DNA of 64,000 bases from JBOFZL01 sp051655155. Lineage in GTDB: Bacteria; Bacillota; Clostridia; Peptostreptococcales; Filifactoraceae. The notes under the pieces are model-generated. The model was not told the DNA's origin, did not search any database, and saw only the letters and a list, made by a program, of their open reading frames with translations. Made by a program: the position numbers and the translations under genes. Shown here piece after piece: positions 43,609 through 52,593 of this stretch. The first letter of the stretch is position 1. The number at the start of each line of letters is the position of its first letter. The stretch is taken from positions 1 through 64,000 of the forward strand of contig JBOFZL010000031.1 of assembly GCA_051655155.1 (NCBI GenBank), written 5' to 3'.

Positions 43609-44717
43609 TATTTATCCTCCTTATTTTTCAAAAGATCCATAGGATTCATAGCTATAAGAATAATTCCAACTATCATTACAATAGCAGCAAACCAAGCCCT
43701 ACCTGCAATTGAAAAACCATTTCTACCCATTATTATGCCTATAATTATCCAGCAAAAGAATGGTCCCCAGAAAGAATACGCACCATTACAAGCCATCCCC
43801 AAAGCCGCACCACACATAGAATTACCTTTATACCAAAGAGAAAATGCAAACAGAGCAAAAAATCCACTGACAACAAAGTACAACATTGCTGGTCCACTGG
43901 TAAAAGCTCCTACTATCAGGCTTGTAGCTGTAGATATATCTCCATCTATTAAACTTAATACTGGAACTAAAATCATAAGATTTACAAGTCCTGAAGTTGT
44001 CTGTCTTATCATAATACCAATTTCTACATCTATAAGTGAAGTTCCATAACCACCTATTACACCTTCTAATCCCCAACCAAAAGCAGCAACCAAAGCTATC
44101 AGCATTCCTATTACCATTTTTTCATTAATTTCGCCAGTAACCATACTGGTGCTTCCTATAATAACACTTGCCAAAACACAAATAACAACACCAAACATCA
44201 TACGAGCATTTAGCTGTTGTTTAAAAATTAATCTTCCTAATATAGCTCCAATAGCTGGACAAAGAGCTGTAATTGGTATTATTATAGGACCTGCCATTTG
44301 TAAAGCTACTATATATGCTGTTCCTGCAATAGGACCACCAACTATGGCTGCTATCATCATTATCATTCCAGGCTTTGATTTAATACACCTAAAAAAATCG
44401 CCTATTTTCCCATTAACTCCACCAAAAATCCATGCCCAAACCGCACTCATTGAGTCATTTATAGCACTGCCTAGTGCTCCTAATATGTATATTCCTGCAA
44501 AAGCCGATAAAGTCGTAGACTCTCCATACCAGCTAGCCCAAATTCCCTCTCCCATGGCTACCGTCACAAAAGCTGAGTAAAGACCATAACACATTCCTGA
44601 TATTATAGCGACTGTTATACCTTTTTTCAAAAAATCCGAAGCTAATTTTTTCTTTATTAATACAGCATCATTCATATCATTTACATTTTTTTTTGTTATA
44701 TCTTTTTTTTCATCCAC
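43608..44717 (-). CDS. DMT/EamA-like membrane transporter
   Basis: 369 residues with about ten membrane segments in two similar halves (GGPIAGTAYIVALQMAGPII; SGFFALFAFSLWYKGNSMCG) of the drug/metabolite transporter type. It is the first gene of the microcompartment operon, so import of choline or export of trimethylamine is plausible; this is inferred from position only. The N-terminal 30 residues are charged and cytoplasmic. The start is GTG with AAGGAGG before it. Confidence 0.8.
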   Translation of the reverse strand: MDEKKDITKKNVNDMNDAVLIKKKLASDFLKKGITVAIISGMCYGLYSAFVTVAMGEGIWASWYGESTTLSAFAGIYILGALGSAINDSMSAVWAWIFGGVNGKIGDFFRCIKSKPGMIMMIAAIVGGPIAGTAYIVALQMAGPIIIPITALCPAIGAILGRLIFKQQLNARMMFGVVICVLASVIIGSTSMVTGEINEKMVIGMLIALVAAFGWGLEGVIGGYGTSLIDVEIGIMIRQTTSGLVNLMILVPVLSLIDGDISTATSLIVGAFTSGPAMLYFVVSGFFALFAFSLWYKGNSMCGAALGMACNGAYSFWGPFFCWIIIGIIMGRNGFSIAGRAWFAAIVMIVGIILIAMNPMDLLKNKEDK

Positions 44718-44755
44718 AAAAGTTACCTCCTTATATTATTGTAATATTTATATAC

Positions 44756-44811
44756 AGAAAACGTTTTTCTATATAATAAAATGCTAACATTTCCCTTTAG
44801 AGGAATGTCAA
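44756..44811 (-). promoter_or_regulatory. Candidate promoter and cre-like site of the microcompartment operon
   Basis: Upstream of the GTG at 44717, a perfect TTGACA is seen on the minus strand (44811-44806), with no convincing -10 at the usual distance (TAGCAT after 19 nt is the best). A cre-like palindrome AGAAAACGTTTTTCT (44756-44770) lies between this and the gene and could bind CcpA. Both assignments are tentative. Confidence 0.4.
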
Positions 44812-45259
44812 CTAATAATCACAAAAAATATTTTACATTCTTTCAAGCACTGTCATTTCATGGGTTATAATTAAATTAAAAAATATTTTTGTTTTATTAA
44901 TATCCTTTGTTTATATATTTATTAATTTAATATATATTTTGTATAAATTCTAATCTCCTTATAATCTAAAGCTTCTAAAATTCTGTACGAAAAAGGTAAT
45001 ATTTAGAATTTTCTGTATTATCCGCTAAAATAAATATAAATCAGTATTTTTCATTGATATTTCAATAATATACATAAATATATATTATTTATTCATTAAA
45101 AAAACATTACTCTCGGAATAATGTTTTTTATAAATTAGTATCATGAGTTTTATGTAATAACAACAAAAGAATCCTTTTATATACAAAAATATAAAAATAT
45201 TTTAAAATATAATTATAAGAATTATTAAGTCAAAGAGATATTTATAGCATTACAGTTCA
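44812..45259. other. Non-coding region upstream of the microcompartment operon
   Basis: Very AT-rich and without a credible ORF. It contains an orphan hairpin AAAAACATTA/TAATGTTTTT (45099-45129) with terminator-like T-run and an inverted pair AAAATTCT/AGAATTTT (44977-44984, 45005-45012). Confidence 0.5.
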
Positions 45260-45310
45260 AAAAAAGACAGACTATTCAAATTTATAAAATTCAAATAATC
45301 TGTCTTTTTT
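45260..45310 (-). terminator. Terminator of the stalk-domain protein gene
   Basis: AAAAAAGACAGACTATT (45260-45276) pairs with AATAATCTGTCTTTTTT (45294-45310) with one mismatch; on the minus strand the stem ends in a T-run. It starts 6 nt after the stop at 45316. Confidence 0.85.
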
Positions 45311-45315
45311 ATTTT

Positions 45316-46818
45316 TTAAGCTACCTTCTCAGTAGTAATTGCTGGGTTAGTAGTTGTTGTCTCAATAGCCTCTGATAAATTAAGTATTGTAGCATCAACT
45401 GGTGGCATTGTTTTTACTGTTTCTGTAGTTTCTGCCACAATTGAGTTAAATACTAAATCTAATTTAGAATTTCCCATACTAGCATTTAATTTCATATCTG
45501 ATTTTTCATTATTACCATTAATTGACATCATTAAATTTACTTTTTCATTTTTCTCTTTTTCTGGAACAATTGTCATATTCATCTTTAAAGACATATCTAA
45601 TAATTTAGAATCTTTTTCTTTTATAATCAGACTATAATCTAAATTTTCTATCATGTCTATTAATTCTTTCATTTCTTTTTCTCCTTCGCTCATTCCAAAA
45701 ATCTTAAGAGCTCTTGAAAGAATTTGAGTTTTGTTCATTGAAGAAGTATATATGTTAACGTCCCACTCTGTTGAAGTTGTAAATAAATCATCTGCTATCA
45801 TTAATTCGTATATCTTATCCATCATTTTAGAATAACTATACACATCCATACCCATAAAACCAATACTATCTTTCATGCTCCATGCTATGGAATATACCAT
45901 TTGGCCAATAGTTAAGCTCTTATTTCCTGAAATAAGTTCTTTTATTTGTTTTATTTGTTCTAAAGACATAGCCATAGATTTATCTGATGATAATTCTATC
46001 CATTCATTTTTTTCTGTAGACTCTCCACTTAATATATCTGGTACATTTACATATACCTTCCCATTGTCTGAATTTAATATTAATTCAAAAGGAATATTTT
46101 CAACTAATTTCTCTTCTTCACCCATCATGTCTGTTACTGTTGATTTAGCTGTATCCACCTTAACAGAACCTTTTAAATTTAAACTTAAACCTTTTGAAAT
46201 AAGTTCCATATCAGTTTTTGCAGCTAATATCATATCCTTTTCTTCACCTGTTAACTCTTTACCTATATTCATGTCAAGATTTCCACCCATAGTTGTTTTA
46301 TATGTCTTTTCCATATCTACCTTTTCTGAAGATATTATCTTATTGTATATAGTATATTTTGAATCTATTTCAGAAATAAGTTTTTTTGAATCTATAATAT
46401 TAACAGATTCATTAAATCCATCCCAGTAAACATCAAAACCGAACACTGTACTTATTGTTGAAACAGGTACATATGATCTTCCTTTTTGAACTAATACAGG
46501 AGCTGCCATACCTACAACTTCGCTTTTTCCATCAGTTATTAGCTCTGCAGTGTTACTATCTTCTTTCATTTTTAAAACTTTATTGTCTAAGGTTGCAATT
46601 ATAGTTTTGTCTTCGTACTTTACCTTAGCTCCCATAGCTTCAAATAAAGAGGCAAAAGGAACCATCACTCTTCCATTTTTTTCTATAGGCTTTGTTTCAC
46701 TAAATGAAATATTATTTCCATTTAAATTAACTTTTATTCCATTTTCTTCTGCAAATCCTGTTATTCCTAAAGAAACAACCATTAGAGATGCCATTAATAA
46801 AGATACTATCTTTTTCAT
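45316..46818 (-). CDS. Secreted stalk-domain (Cu-amine-oxidase N-like) protein
   Basis: 500 residues. A signal peptide (to about residue 23, GITGFAEE) is followed by a copper-amine-oxidase-N-like stalk domain with the repeat VPFASLFEAMGAKVKYED and VPVSTISTVFGFDVYWD. The last 350 residues form a beta-rich region with alternating short strands, like lipid- or wall-associated DUF6612-type proteins. It is probably anchored at the cell surface through the stalk. It has its own promoter and terminator. Function unknown. Confidence 0.8.
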   Translation of the reverse strand: MKKIVSLLMASLMVVSLGITGFAEENGIKVNLNGNNISFSETKPIEKNGRVMVPFASLFEAMGAKVKYEDKTIIATLDNKVLKMKEDSNTAELITDGKSEVVGMAAPVLVQKGRSYVPVSTISTVFGFDVYWDGFNESVNIIDSKKLISEIDSKYTIYNKIISSEKVDMEKTYKTTMGGNLDMNIGKELTGEEKDMILAAKTDMELISKGLSLNLKGSVKVDTAKSTVTDMMGEEEKLVENIPFELILNSDNGKVYVNVPDILSGESTEKNEWIELSSDKSMAMSLEQIKQIKELISGNKSLTIGQMVYSIAWSMKDSIGFMGMDVYSYSKMMDKIYELMIADDLFTTSTEWDVNIYTSSMNKTQILSRALKIFGMSEGEKEMKELIDMIENLDYSLIIKEKDSKLLDMSLKMNMTIVPEKEKNEKVNLMMSINGNNEKSDMKLNASMGNSKLDLVFNSIVAETTETVKTMPPVDATILNLSEAIETTTTNPAITTEKVA

Positions 46819-46847
46819 AATCTTCCTCCTAAAATATTTTTTTAATA

Positions 46848-46900
46848 CTATTTGTTATATTATAGCACAATTATTATTTATTTGTTAATAATAAATACTT
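46848..46900. repeat. Promoter-region direct repeat, copy 1 of 2
   Basis: About 53 nt at 46848-46900 recur in the same orientation at 47923-47979, both centred on the block TAGCACAATTA and ATTTATTTGTTAATAATAAA. This copy contains the promoter of the stalk-domain gene. The spacing is 1.07 kb. Confidence 0.75.
46860..46889 (-). promoter_or_regulatory. Promoter of the stalk-domain protein
   Basis: On the minus strand TTAACA (46889-46884), an 18-nt spacer and an extended -10 TGC-TATAAT (46865-46860) lie 42 nt upstream of the start at 46818. Confidence 0.7.
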
Positions 46901-47062
46901 TTAATTTTAATAATTGTTAGAATTTCTTATATTATGAAAACTTATTACAAAAAAATTTAGTTCAAACTATTAATAAAATATAATTTGAACTAAACTTAAA
47001 ACCAATTTGAAATTTTAAATAAATTATTTTAAAAAGTTGTTGGGTTAATTAATATTAAAAAT

Positions 47063-47680
47063 TTACTTACCTACAAAAGTGTCTAAATTTGTTGATATTA
47101 TAATCGTGTTCAAATATTCTTCTGAATAATTAATATCTGGTTTATTTAAAGTAATTTGAACATAATAATCATTAATTTTTTTTTCCCATAAAGATCTTTT
47201 ATAAATACTTTCCAAGTTTATTGGTACGCTATTTCTAGACGATTTAGTGATATTTATATTATCATATTCTTTTGAAAAAACATCATAAATCTGATGTTTA
47301 TTTTTAAATCCACCATTTAGAATAGTAGAAAAAATAATAAATTTTTCCCATTCATTTTTAGGTAATGAATATCCATTATTATAGTACAAAGATGCTGAAA
47401 CATTAAGAAATGTTTCTCCATTTTTTACACCACTTATAATAGAACCAATTAACTCATCATCTTTGCTAAGATAATATATAGTTTTACCTTCAATAACAGG
47501 TTCTTGTTTTTCTGCAGTCCACGAAAGACCTGAACTTTCTAATGCTGATTCTACTACGTTAATATCTAAAGGATGATTTTGAACAGTCAATATGTTATTT
47601 TGAAATTTAAAAAATGTAAATAAAGATATAATTAATAAAAAAAATACTATTAACAATATACATATATTATTTTTTTTCAT
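47063..47680 (-). CDS. Membrane-anchored extracytoplasmic protein of unknown function
   Basis: 205 residues from the ATG at 47680 (a GTG at 47689 is possible). One N-terminal membrane segment (ICILLIVFFLLIISLFTF) is followed by an outward domain with VVESALESSGLSWTAEKQEP and a Ser/Asn-rich C-terminal part. No family recognised. The 1 kb pattern of this gene plus its upstream repeat resembles that of the neighbouring stalk gene, so the two may share regulation. Confidence 0.65.
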   Translation of the reverse strand: MKKNNICILLIVFFLLIISLFTFFKFQNNILTVQNHPLDINVVESALESSGLSWTAEKQEPVIEGKTIYYLSKDDELIGSIISGVKNGETFLNVSASLYYNNGYSLPKNEWEKFIIFSTILNGGFKNKHQIYDVFSKEYDNINITKSSRNSVPINLESIYKRSLWEKKINDYYVQITLNKPDINYSEEYLNTIIISTNLDTFVGK

Positions 47681-47922
47681 TTTACTCACAACTCCTCTAA
47701 CCAAAATATCAAGAAACCCTTTTTATCAAAAAAAGTAAATTAAATAAAAGTAAAAAATAATCTATTCCCTTAAATAACAATATATTATAAATTCTACACC
47801 TGTAGGTCTTCCCCTTGTTTTCATTCAAAATATAAATCCCATTATATGTTATTCCTTTGTTTTAGGCGATTTTTTACTAGCTCTGTTATTGATTTCTCAA
47901 ATTTTTTCTCCTATTTTAGACT

Positions 47923-47979
47923 ACTATTTATTATATTCTAGCACAATTAATAATTATTTATTTGTTAATAATAAATATT
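47923..47979. repeat. Promoter-region direct repeat, copy 2 of 2
   Basis: Copy of the block at 46848-46900. Here the spacer between TTAACA and TAGAAT is lengthened to about 22 nt, so the promoter activity of this copy may be weakened. It lies in the 393-nt gap 47681-48073, which holds no clear gene except the sites listed here. Confidence 0.7.
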
Positions 47980-47992
47980 TTATTTTTAATTA

Positions 47993-48047
47993 TTGAAAAA
48001 AATATTTATATATGATATATTTTTATGAGTTAGTTGTTTCTAACTGA
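47993..48047 (+). promoter_or_regulatory. Promoter and iron-type operator of the ferric-reductase-like gene
   Basis: TTGAAA (47993-47998), 17 nt, then extended -10 TGA-TATATT (48016-48021). The palindrome AGTTAG-N6-CTAACT (48028-48045) sits at the expected start point; its core GTTAGTTGTTTCTAACTGA (48029-48047) recurs with one change upstream of the DUF3793-flavodoxin operon at 58276. Confidence 0.68.
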
Positions 48048-48073
48048 ATATAAATTTATTGGAGGTTTTTTCT

Positions 48074-48772
48074 ATGATGTTATTATTAGGTTTTTTATAT
48101 GCAAGTATATTTTTATTGATTTTTCATAAATCTCTAAAAAAATACCCTAATATTTTTTATGTATCTGCAATTTTATTAACCGCTTTTTTAATTATTTATA
48201 AAGCATATGGATTGAAAGAATATTTTCCTGATTTTATAAATATTTATGTTATTAGAGTATTTCGTGTAGGAGCTTTCCCTACTGCTCTTTTTTCTATTAT
48301 TATGTACCTGCCTATATTTAAAGGAAAATCAAATATAGTTTCCAAATTATATTCTATAAGAGCAGAGATGTCTATATTTGCAGCAATTATTACTCTTGGA
48401 CATAATTTAAGTTATGGTTTACATTATTTCCCTCAATTCTTCTTACATCCTGAAGAAATGAAACCAGGACGCTATTTAGCAACTATTTTAACCCTTATAT
48501 TAATTTCACTCTTATCTATTCTTACAGTAACTTCATTTCCATCTATTCGTAAGAAAATGAAACCTAAAAATTGGAAAAATATCCAAAAATTATCCTATGT
48601 TTTTTATATGTTAATATATGTTCATGTAATGGTTTTATTTTATTTTAGCGAAAAAATAAATTATTTCGATGTTAGTATTTATAGCATTATTTTCTTAGGT
48701 TATGCTATTCTTAGAATTATAAGAGCTTATTTAGATAATTCCAATAAAAAAATGAACTTAAAATCTTCTTAA
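48074..48772 (+). CDS. Ferric-reductase-like membrane protein (MsrQ/YedZ type)
   Basis: 232 residues from the ATG at 48074 (GGAGG 8 nt upstream). About six membrane segments with paired histidines in TLGHNLSYGLHYF and YVHVMVLFYF, and the motif NWKNIQKLSYVFYMLIYVHV, as in heme-binding ferric reductase-like and MsrQ proteins. It would carry electrons across the membrane through heme. It has its own promoter with an operator also found before the flavodoxin operon, so iron control is likely. Confidence 0.75.
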   Translation: MMLLLGFLYASIFLLIFHKSLKKYPNIFYVSAILLTAFLIIYKAYGLKEYFPDFINIYVIRVFRVGAFPTALFSIIMYLPIFKGKSNIVSKLYSIRAEMSIFAAIITLGHNLSYGLHYFPQFFLHPEEMKPGRYLATILTLILISLLSILTVTSFPSIRKKMKPKNWKNIQKLSYVFYMLIYVHVMVLFYFSEKINYFDVSIYSIIFLGYAILRIIRAYLDNSNKKMNLKSS

Positions 48773-48813
48773 TTTTTTTCATTTATTATTAATTATTTTC
48801 AATAATTTAATAT

Positions 48814-48859
48814 AAAAAATATCCACTTACATTAATTTTTTAGTAGGTGGATATTTTTT
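48814..48859. terminator. Strong terminator between convergent genes
   Basis: AAAAAATATCCACTTAC (48814-48830) pairs with GTAGGTGGATATTTTTT (48843-48859) with one G-T pair, followed by T's. It lies between the ferric-reductase-like gene (+) and the radical SAM gene (-). Confidence 0.85.
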
Positions 48860-48878
48860 TATCTATTTCTATAATTTT

Positions 48879-49751
48879 TTATAACATTCTAAACCATTCT
48901 TCCTTAAAACTTCCATCTTCTTTTAGAGCTTTTTCTATTTTATTTATTAATTTTTCTTTATCTTTATTTAATATTCCATCTAAACTTAAATAGTTGCTGG
49001 CATGATTGCTCCTTAATACAGTTCCTTCACTATCAATATTTTTAAGAAATACCATATTTTCATGAGCTATTTCTTCTGCCTCCATTAAGTTAAACTCTCC
49101 TTTTACAAATTTTTCATATATAGGAGTATCATCTTCTATCATCAAAGTTAAAAGTCCAATGTAGTCTGGATTCATTTCACTAAATGCTTTAGCTGTTTCT
49201 ATAGCATGTAAATTAGTTTTTTCTCTTCCTCCCATACCGGATATGGCTGTTACAGAAAGAATTATACCCGATTCTTTTACCATCTTCCCTGCTTTTACTA
49301 TATCTTCTGATTTCTCTCCCTTATTTATATCTTCTAAAATTTCATTACTTCCTGATTCTAACCCCATATATATGATTCCTAATCCTAGTTCTTTTAATTC
49401 TTTCAACTCTTTAATTGATTTTATCAGAACACTTCTTGCAGAACCATATATTCCAACTCTTTCACAATAAGGATAATACTTTTTTATTAATACAAGAACC
49501 TTTTTAAGTTGATCTGTTTTCATTATTAAAGCATCGCCATCACCTAAAAATATTCTTCTTACTCTTTTATAATAATCTTCACTCATTGCTTTTAAATCTT
49601 CTTCTATATCATCTAAAGATCTAATTTTAAAACTTTTTTCTTTATACATATTACAAAAGCTGCACTTATTATGGGAGCAGCCTATTGTAATTTGAAAAAT
49701 CAGACTTCTTGCTTCTGATGGTGGTCTATATATTTTGCCTATATATTTCAT
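48879..49751 (-). CDS. Radical SAM protein of the Elp3/B12-independent group
   Basis: 290 residues. The cluster motif is CSHNKCSFCNMYK, near the N-terminus after IFQITIGC; then GLGIIYMGLESGSNEILE and VTAISGMGGREKTNLHA. This layout matches the common Firmicutes radical SAM proteins annotated as COG1032/Elp3-like, whose substrate is unclear. It overlaps the dnaN stop by one base (TAATG), so it is co-translated with the replication genes. Confidence 0.85.
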   Translation of the reverse strand: MKYIGKIYRPPSEARSLIFQITIGCSHNKCSFCNMYKEKSFKIRSLDDIEEDLKAMSEDYYKRVRRIFLGDGDALIMKTDQLKKVLVLIKKYYPYCERVGIYGSARSVLIKSIKELKELKELGLGIIYMGLESGSNEILEDINKGEKSEDIVKAGKMVKESGIILSVTAISGMGGREKTNLHAIETAKAFSEMNPDYIGLLTLMIEDDTPIYEKFVKGEFNLMEAEEIAHENMVFLKNIDSEGTVLRSNHASNYLSLDGILNKDKEKLINKIEKALKEDGSFKEEWFRML

Positions 49752-50857
49752 TATCTTTCCTCACTTAACCTTCTTACTGGTAGTATTAAATATGTGTAAT
49801 TTTCATCGTTTTCAGGTTTTATTATACAAGGACTTGCATTTGTATTTATTTTAATTAATACATTTTCTTCATCTATATTTCTTAAAACCTCTGTTATATA
49901 TCTTATGTTAAAAGATAATTCTATCTCTTTTCCTTTTTGTTCTACTTCAATTATATCTTTATAATTACCTATTTCTTCATTTTGAGCAGTTATTATAAGT
50001 CTATCTTCTTCTATTTTCATATTTACAAGATTTTTCTTAGAAACAAGTGTAGCCCTCTCTAAAGACCCCATAAGCTCTTTATTTTTAACCTTAACCTCTA
50101 TCTGAAACTCTGATGGTATAAGCTGTTTATAATTTATAAACTCTCCTTCTAAAGTTCTTGCATTAATTGTTGTTTTCCCAATTATAAAAGTCATATATCT
50201 ATCATCAAAACCTATTTTTATTTCTTCTTCGGAGTTTTGAACAAGTTTCATAACTTCTACTAATATTCTCCCAAGGATAACTACCTTTCGCTTTCCTACA
50301 GTAGAAAGTAACTCTATTTTTTTTGTTGCTATCCTATATCCATCCACAGCTACAACATTAATGGAATTTTCTTCTATTTCTATTAATTCTCCCATTAATA
50401 GTGGTTTAGTTTCATCAATAGATGTGGCAAATGAAGTTTTCTTTATTAAATCCACAAGTACATCAGGATTTATAGTTTGATATTGTCCTAGTTTTATTTC
50501 TTCTACTTCTGGAAAATCTAAATCTTTAAAACCTCTTATGTTAAATTCAGCATTCTTTGCCTTTATTTTTATTTCAGTTTCATTTTCTCCATCAACTTCT
50601 ACTTCACCTTCAGGAAGCTTTCTTATCATATCAGATAGAGCTTTTGCATCTAAAATCATACTTCCTTCTTTTTCAATATTAGCTTCTATTGAAGTTTTTA
50701 TTCCTATTTCAAGATTGTTTGTGGTTAATATTATATTATTACCAAAAGCTTCTACTAAAACACCTCTTAATATATCTAAAATATTCTTAGAAGATATGGC
50801 TTTTAAAGCTATATTAAGAGCATTATTAAATTCTTTCTGATCAACTGTAAATTTCAT
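49751..50857 (-). CDS. dnaN: DNA polymerase III beta sliding clamp
   Basis: 368 residues of the ring-forming processivity clamp, beginning MKFTVDQKEFNNALNIALKA and ending YTYLILPVRRLS. Three similar domains of about 120 residues are visible. Follows dnaA on the same strand. AGGAGG precedes the ATG. The gap of 127 nt to dnaA has DnaA boxes. Confidence 0.97.
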   Translation of the reverse strand: MKFTVDQKEFNNALNIALKAISSKNILDILRGVLVEAFGNNIILTTNNLEIGIKTSIEANIEKEGSMILDAKALSDMIRKLPEGEVEVDGENETEIKIKAKNAEFNIRGFKDLDFPEVEEIKLGQYQTINPDVLVDLIKKTSFATSIDETKPLLMGELIEIEENSINVVAVDGYRIATKKIELLSTVGKRKVVILGRILVEVMKLVQNSEEEIKIGFDDRYMTFIIGKTTINARTLEGEFINYKQLIPSEFQIEVKVKNKELMGSLERATLVSKKNLVNMKIEEDRLIITAQNEEIGNYKDIIEVEQKGKEIELSFNIRYITEVLRNIDEENVLIKINTNASPCIIKPENDENYTYLILPVRRLSEER

Positions 50858-50914
50858 TTTTACCTCCTATATAATTAATATAAATATTAGTAGTAACAGT
50901 AGTAGCTGTTAATA

Positions 50915-50977
50915 TGTGGATAAGTTCTTTAACTTCAATAAATATAATAAAAATGATTAATTTTATTTTGTGGATGT
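50915..50977. promoter_or_regulatory. DnaA boxes between dnaA and dnaN
   Basis: TGTGGATAA (50915-50923) matches the DnaA box exactly in reverse, and TGTGGATGT (50969-50977) matches it partly. They form a second box cluster close to the main origin region, a common bipartite pattern in Firmicutes. Confidence 0.7.
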
Positions 50978-50984
50978 TATTTTA

Positions 50985-52292
50985 TTAACTTCTAATATCT
51001 TCTATTATAGAGTTTATTAAAATTTTAAGTTGAGGATCTGACTCCATATCAGTAGATATTTTATCATGGGCATGCATTACTGTGGTATGATCTCGTTTTC
51101 CAAAATTTTCACCTATTTTGGGTAAGGACATATCTGTAAGTTCTCTGCAAAGATACATTGCCACTTGTCTAGGAAAAGCAATTTCTTTTGTTCTTTTTTT
51201 GGAATCAAAATCCTCTATTTTTATATTGTACTTTTGAGAGACCTTTTCTTTAATAAGTTGAGGTGTGATTATGATTATTGTATTAAATTTAAACAAGTCT
51301 TTAAGAGCTTCACATGCAAGATCATAATTAACATCTTCATTAACTAATTTAGCATAGGCAAAAACCCTTATTAAAGCTCCCTCTAACTCCCTTATATTAG
51401 ATTTAATATTCTTAGCTATATATTCCATAACCTCATTGGAGACTTCCTTATTATCAGCTTGTGCCTTTTTTCTTAAAATAGCGATTCTAGTTTCATAATC
51501 AGGAGATTGAATATCTGCAATAAGTCCCATCTCAAACCTTGTTCTAAGTCTATCCTCTAAGGTAGGAATTTCCTTTGGAGGCTTATCACTTGATATAATA
51601 ATTTGTTTATTAGAACTGTGCAAAGCATTGAAAGTATGGAAAAATTCTTCTTGAGTCCTCTCTTTACCGGCAATAAACTGAATATCATCAATTAAAAGAA
51701 CATCTACCTTACGATACTTATTTCTAAAATCTTCATTCTTATCATCTTTAATAGAGTTAATAAGGTCATTGGTAAATTCTTCAGATGTAAGATAAAGAAT
51801 CTTAGCATTTTTATTTTGAGAAACTACATGATTACCTATGGCGTGCATAAGGTGAGTCTTCCCAAGACCTACCCCCCCGTATAAAAACAAAGGATTATAA
51901 GATTGTGCAGGTGCATCAGCAACAGCGACTGAAGCAGCATGGGCAAATTTATTACTGTTACCAATGACAAAATTAGAAAAAGTATGCTTTTTAATAAGAG
52001 TAGGGTTATCATCCTCCTCATTTTGTAAAACCGCCGCTTCCTCTAGTTCATCCATATCTCTAGCTATAACAATCTTATGGGGGATGCTTAAATCACGAGA
52101 AATTTTTTCAATATTATCCTTATGATTTTTTTCAATGAGTTCATTTAAAAATACATTTTCAGATAAAAAATAAATAGTATTGTTTTTTAAGGCTATAGGT
52201 TCTAAATTTTTAAAAAAAGCAGAAAAGGTCTGCTCCGTAATATTTTTTTTGTATTCATTTATTATTTTATTCCAAACTAATTGAGCTTCCAT
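50985..52292 (-). CDS. dnaA: Chromosomal replication initiator protein DnaA
   Basis: 435 residues from the ATG at 52292, with GGAG 5 nt before it; an upstream reading of 20 more residues lacks a ribosome site. Domains: N-terminal DnaB/DnaD contact, AAA+ core with Walker A GGVGLGKTHLMHA and Walker B VDVLLIDDIQF, and C-terminal box-binding helix with GKRDHTTVMHAHDKI. It melts oriC, which lies directly upstream. Confidence 0.98.
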   Translation of the reverse strand: MEAQLVWNKIINEYKKNITEQTFSAFFKNLEPIALKNNTIYFLSENVFLNELIEKNHKDNIEKISRDLSIPHKIVIARDMDELEEAAVLQNEEDDNPTLIKKHTFSNFVIGNSNKFAHAASVAVADAPAQSYNPLFLYGGVGLGKTHLMHAIGNHVVSQNKNAKILYLTSEEFTNDLINSIKDDKNEDFRNKYRKVDVLLIDDIQFIAGKERTQEEFFHTFNALHSSNKQIIISSDKPPKEIPTLEDRLRTRFEMGLIADIQSPDYETRIAILRKKAQADNKEVSNEVMEYIAKNIKSNIRELEGALIRVFAYAKLVNEDVNYDLACEALKDLFKFNTIIIITPQLIKEKVSQKYNIKIEDFDSKKRTKEIAFPRQVAMYLCRELTDMSLPKIGENFGKRDHTTVMHAHDKISTDMESDPQLKILINSIIEDIRS

Positions 52293-52352
52293 AAAATCTC
52301 CAATTCTGTGCATAAGTAAAGTTATTTTAAAAGTTATGTTAAATAAAAACAT

Positions 52353-52593
52353 ATGTTATAATATATTTAAATAGAGTTATTAATAATCTGTGGATAAATT
52401 TATCCATAGGTAATTATACAAGAAAAAAAGGAAAAAATAAACAAAAAAAATTATATTTATCCACAAGTTTATTAACAGTTGTGGAAAAATAGGTATAACT
52501 TTATCCACAACAACAATATATTGTGGATATCTTTAAGAATAGTAGAATATATGTACTTTTTAATAAAAATCCTTGAAATACTAATACTTTTCC
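52353..52593. other. oriC: Origin of replication (oriC)
   Basis: The AT-rich gap upstream of dnaA has six DnaA boxes or near matches: TGTGGATAA (52389), TTATCCATA (52400), TTATCCACA (52457), TGTGGAAAA (52480), TTATCCACA (52501) and TGTGGATAT (52522). Runs of A and T between them offer an unwinding element. Genes diverge on both sides, with most transcription pointing away. Confidence 0.9.

Noticed and set aside
28708..44717. Ethanolamine (eut) or propanediol (pdu) utilisation operon
   Set aside because: Several genes are eut/pdu-like, but no EutBC or diol dehydratase genes occur. The glycyl radical enzyme has the choline lyase residues (Tyr209, Asp217, GCVEPQ).
47760..47930. Short minus-strand ORFs such as MKTRGRPTGVEFIIYCYLRE
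   Set aside because: Fragments in different frames without ribosome sites; no family recognised.
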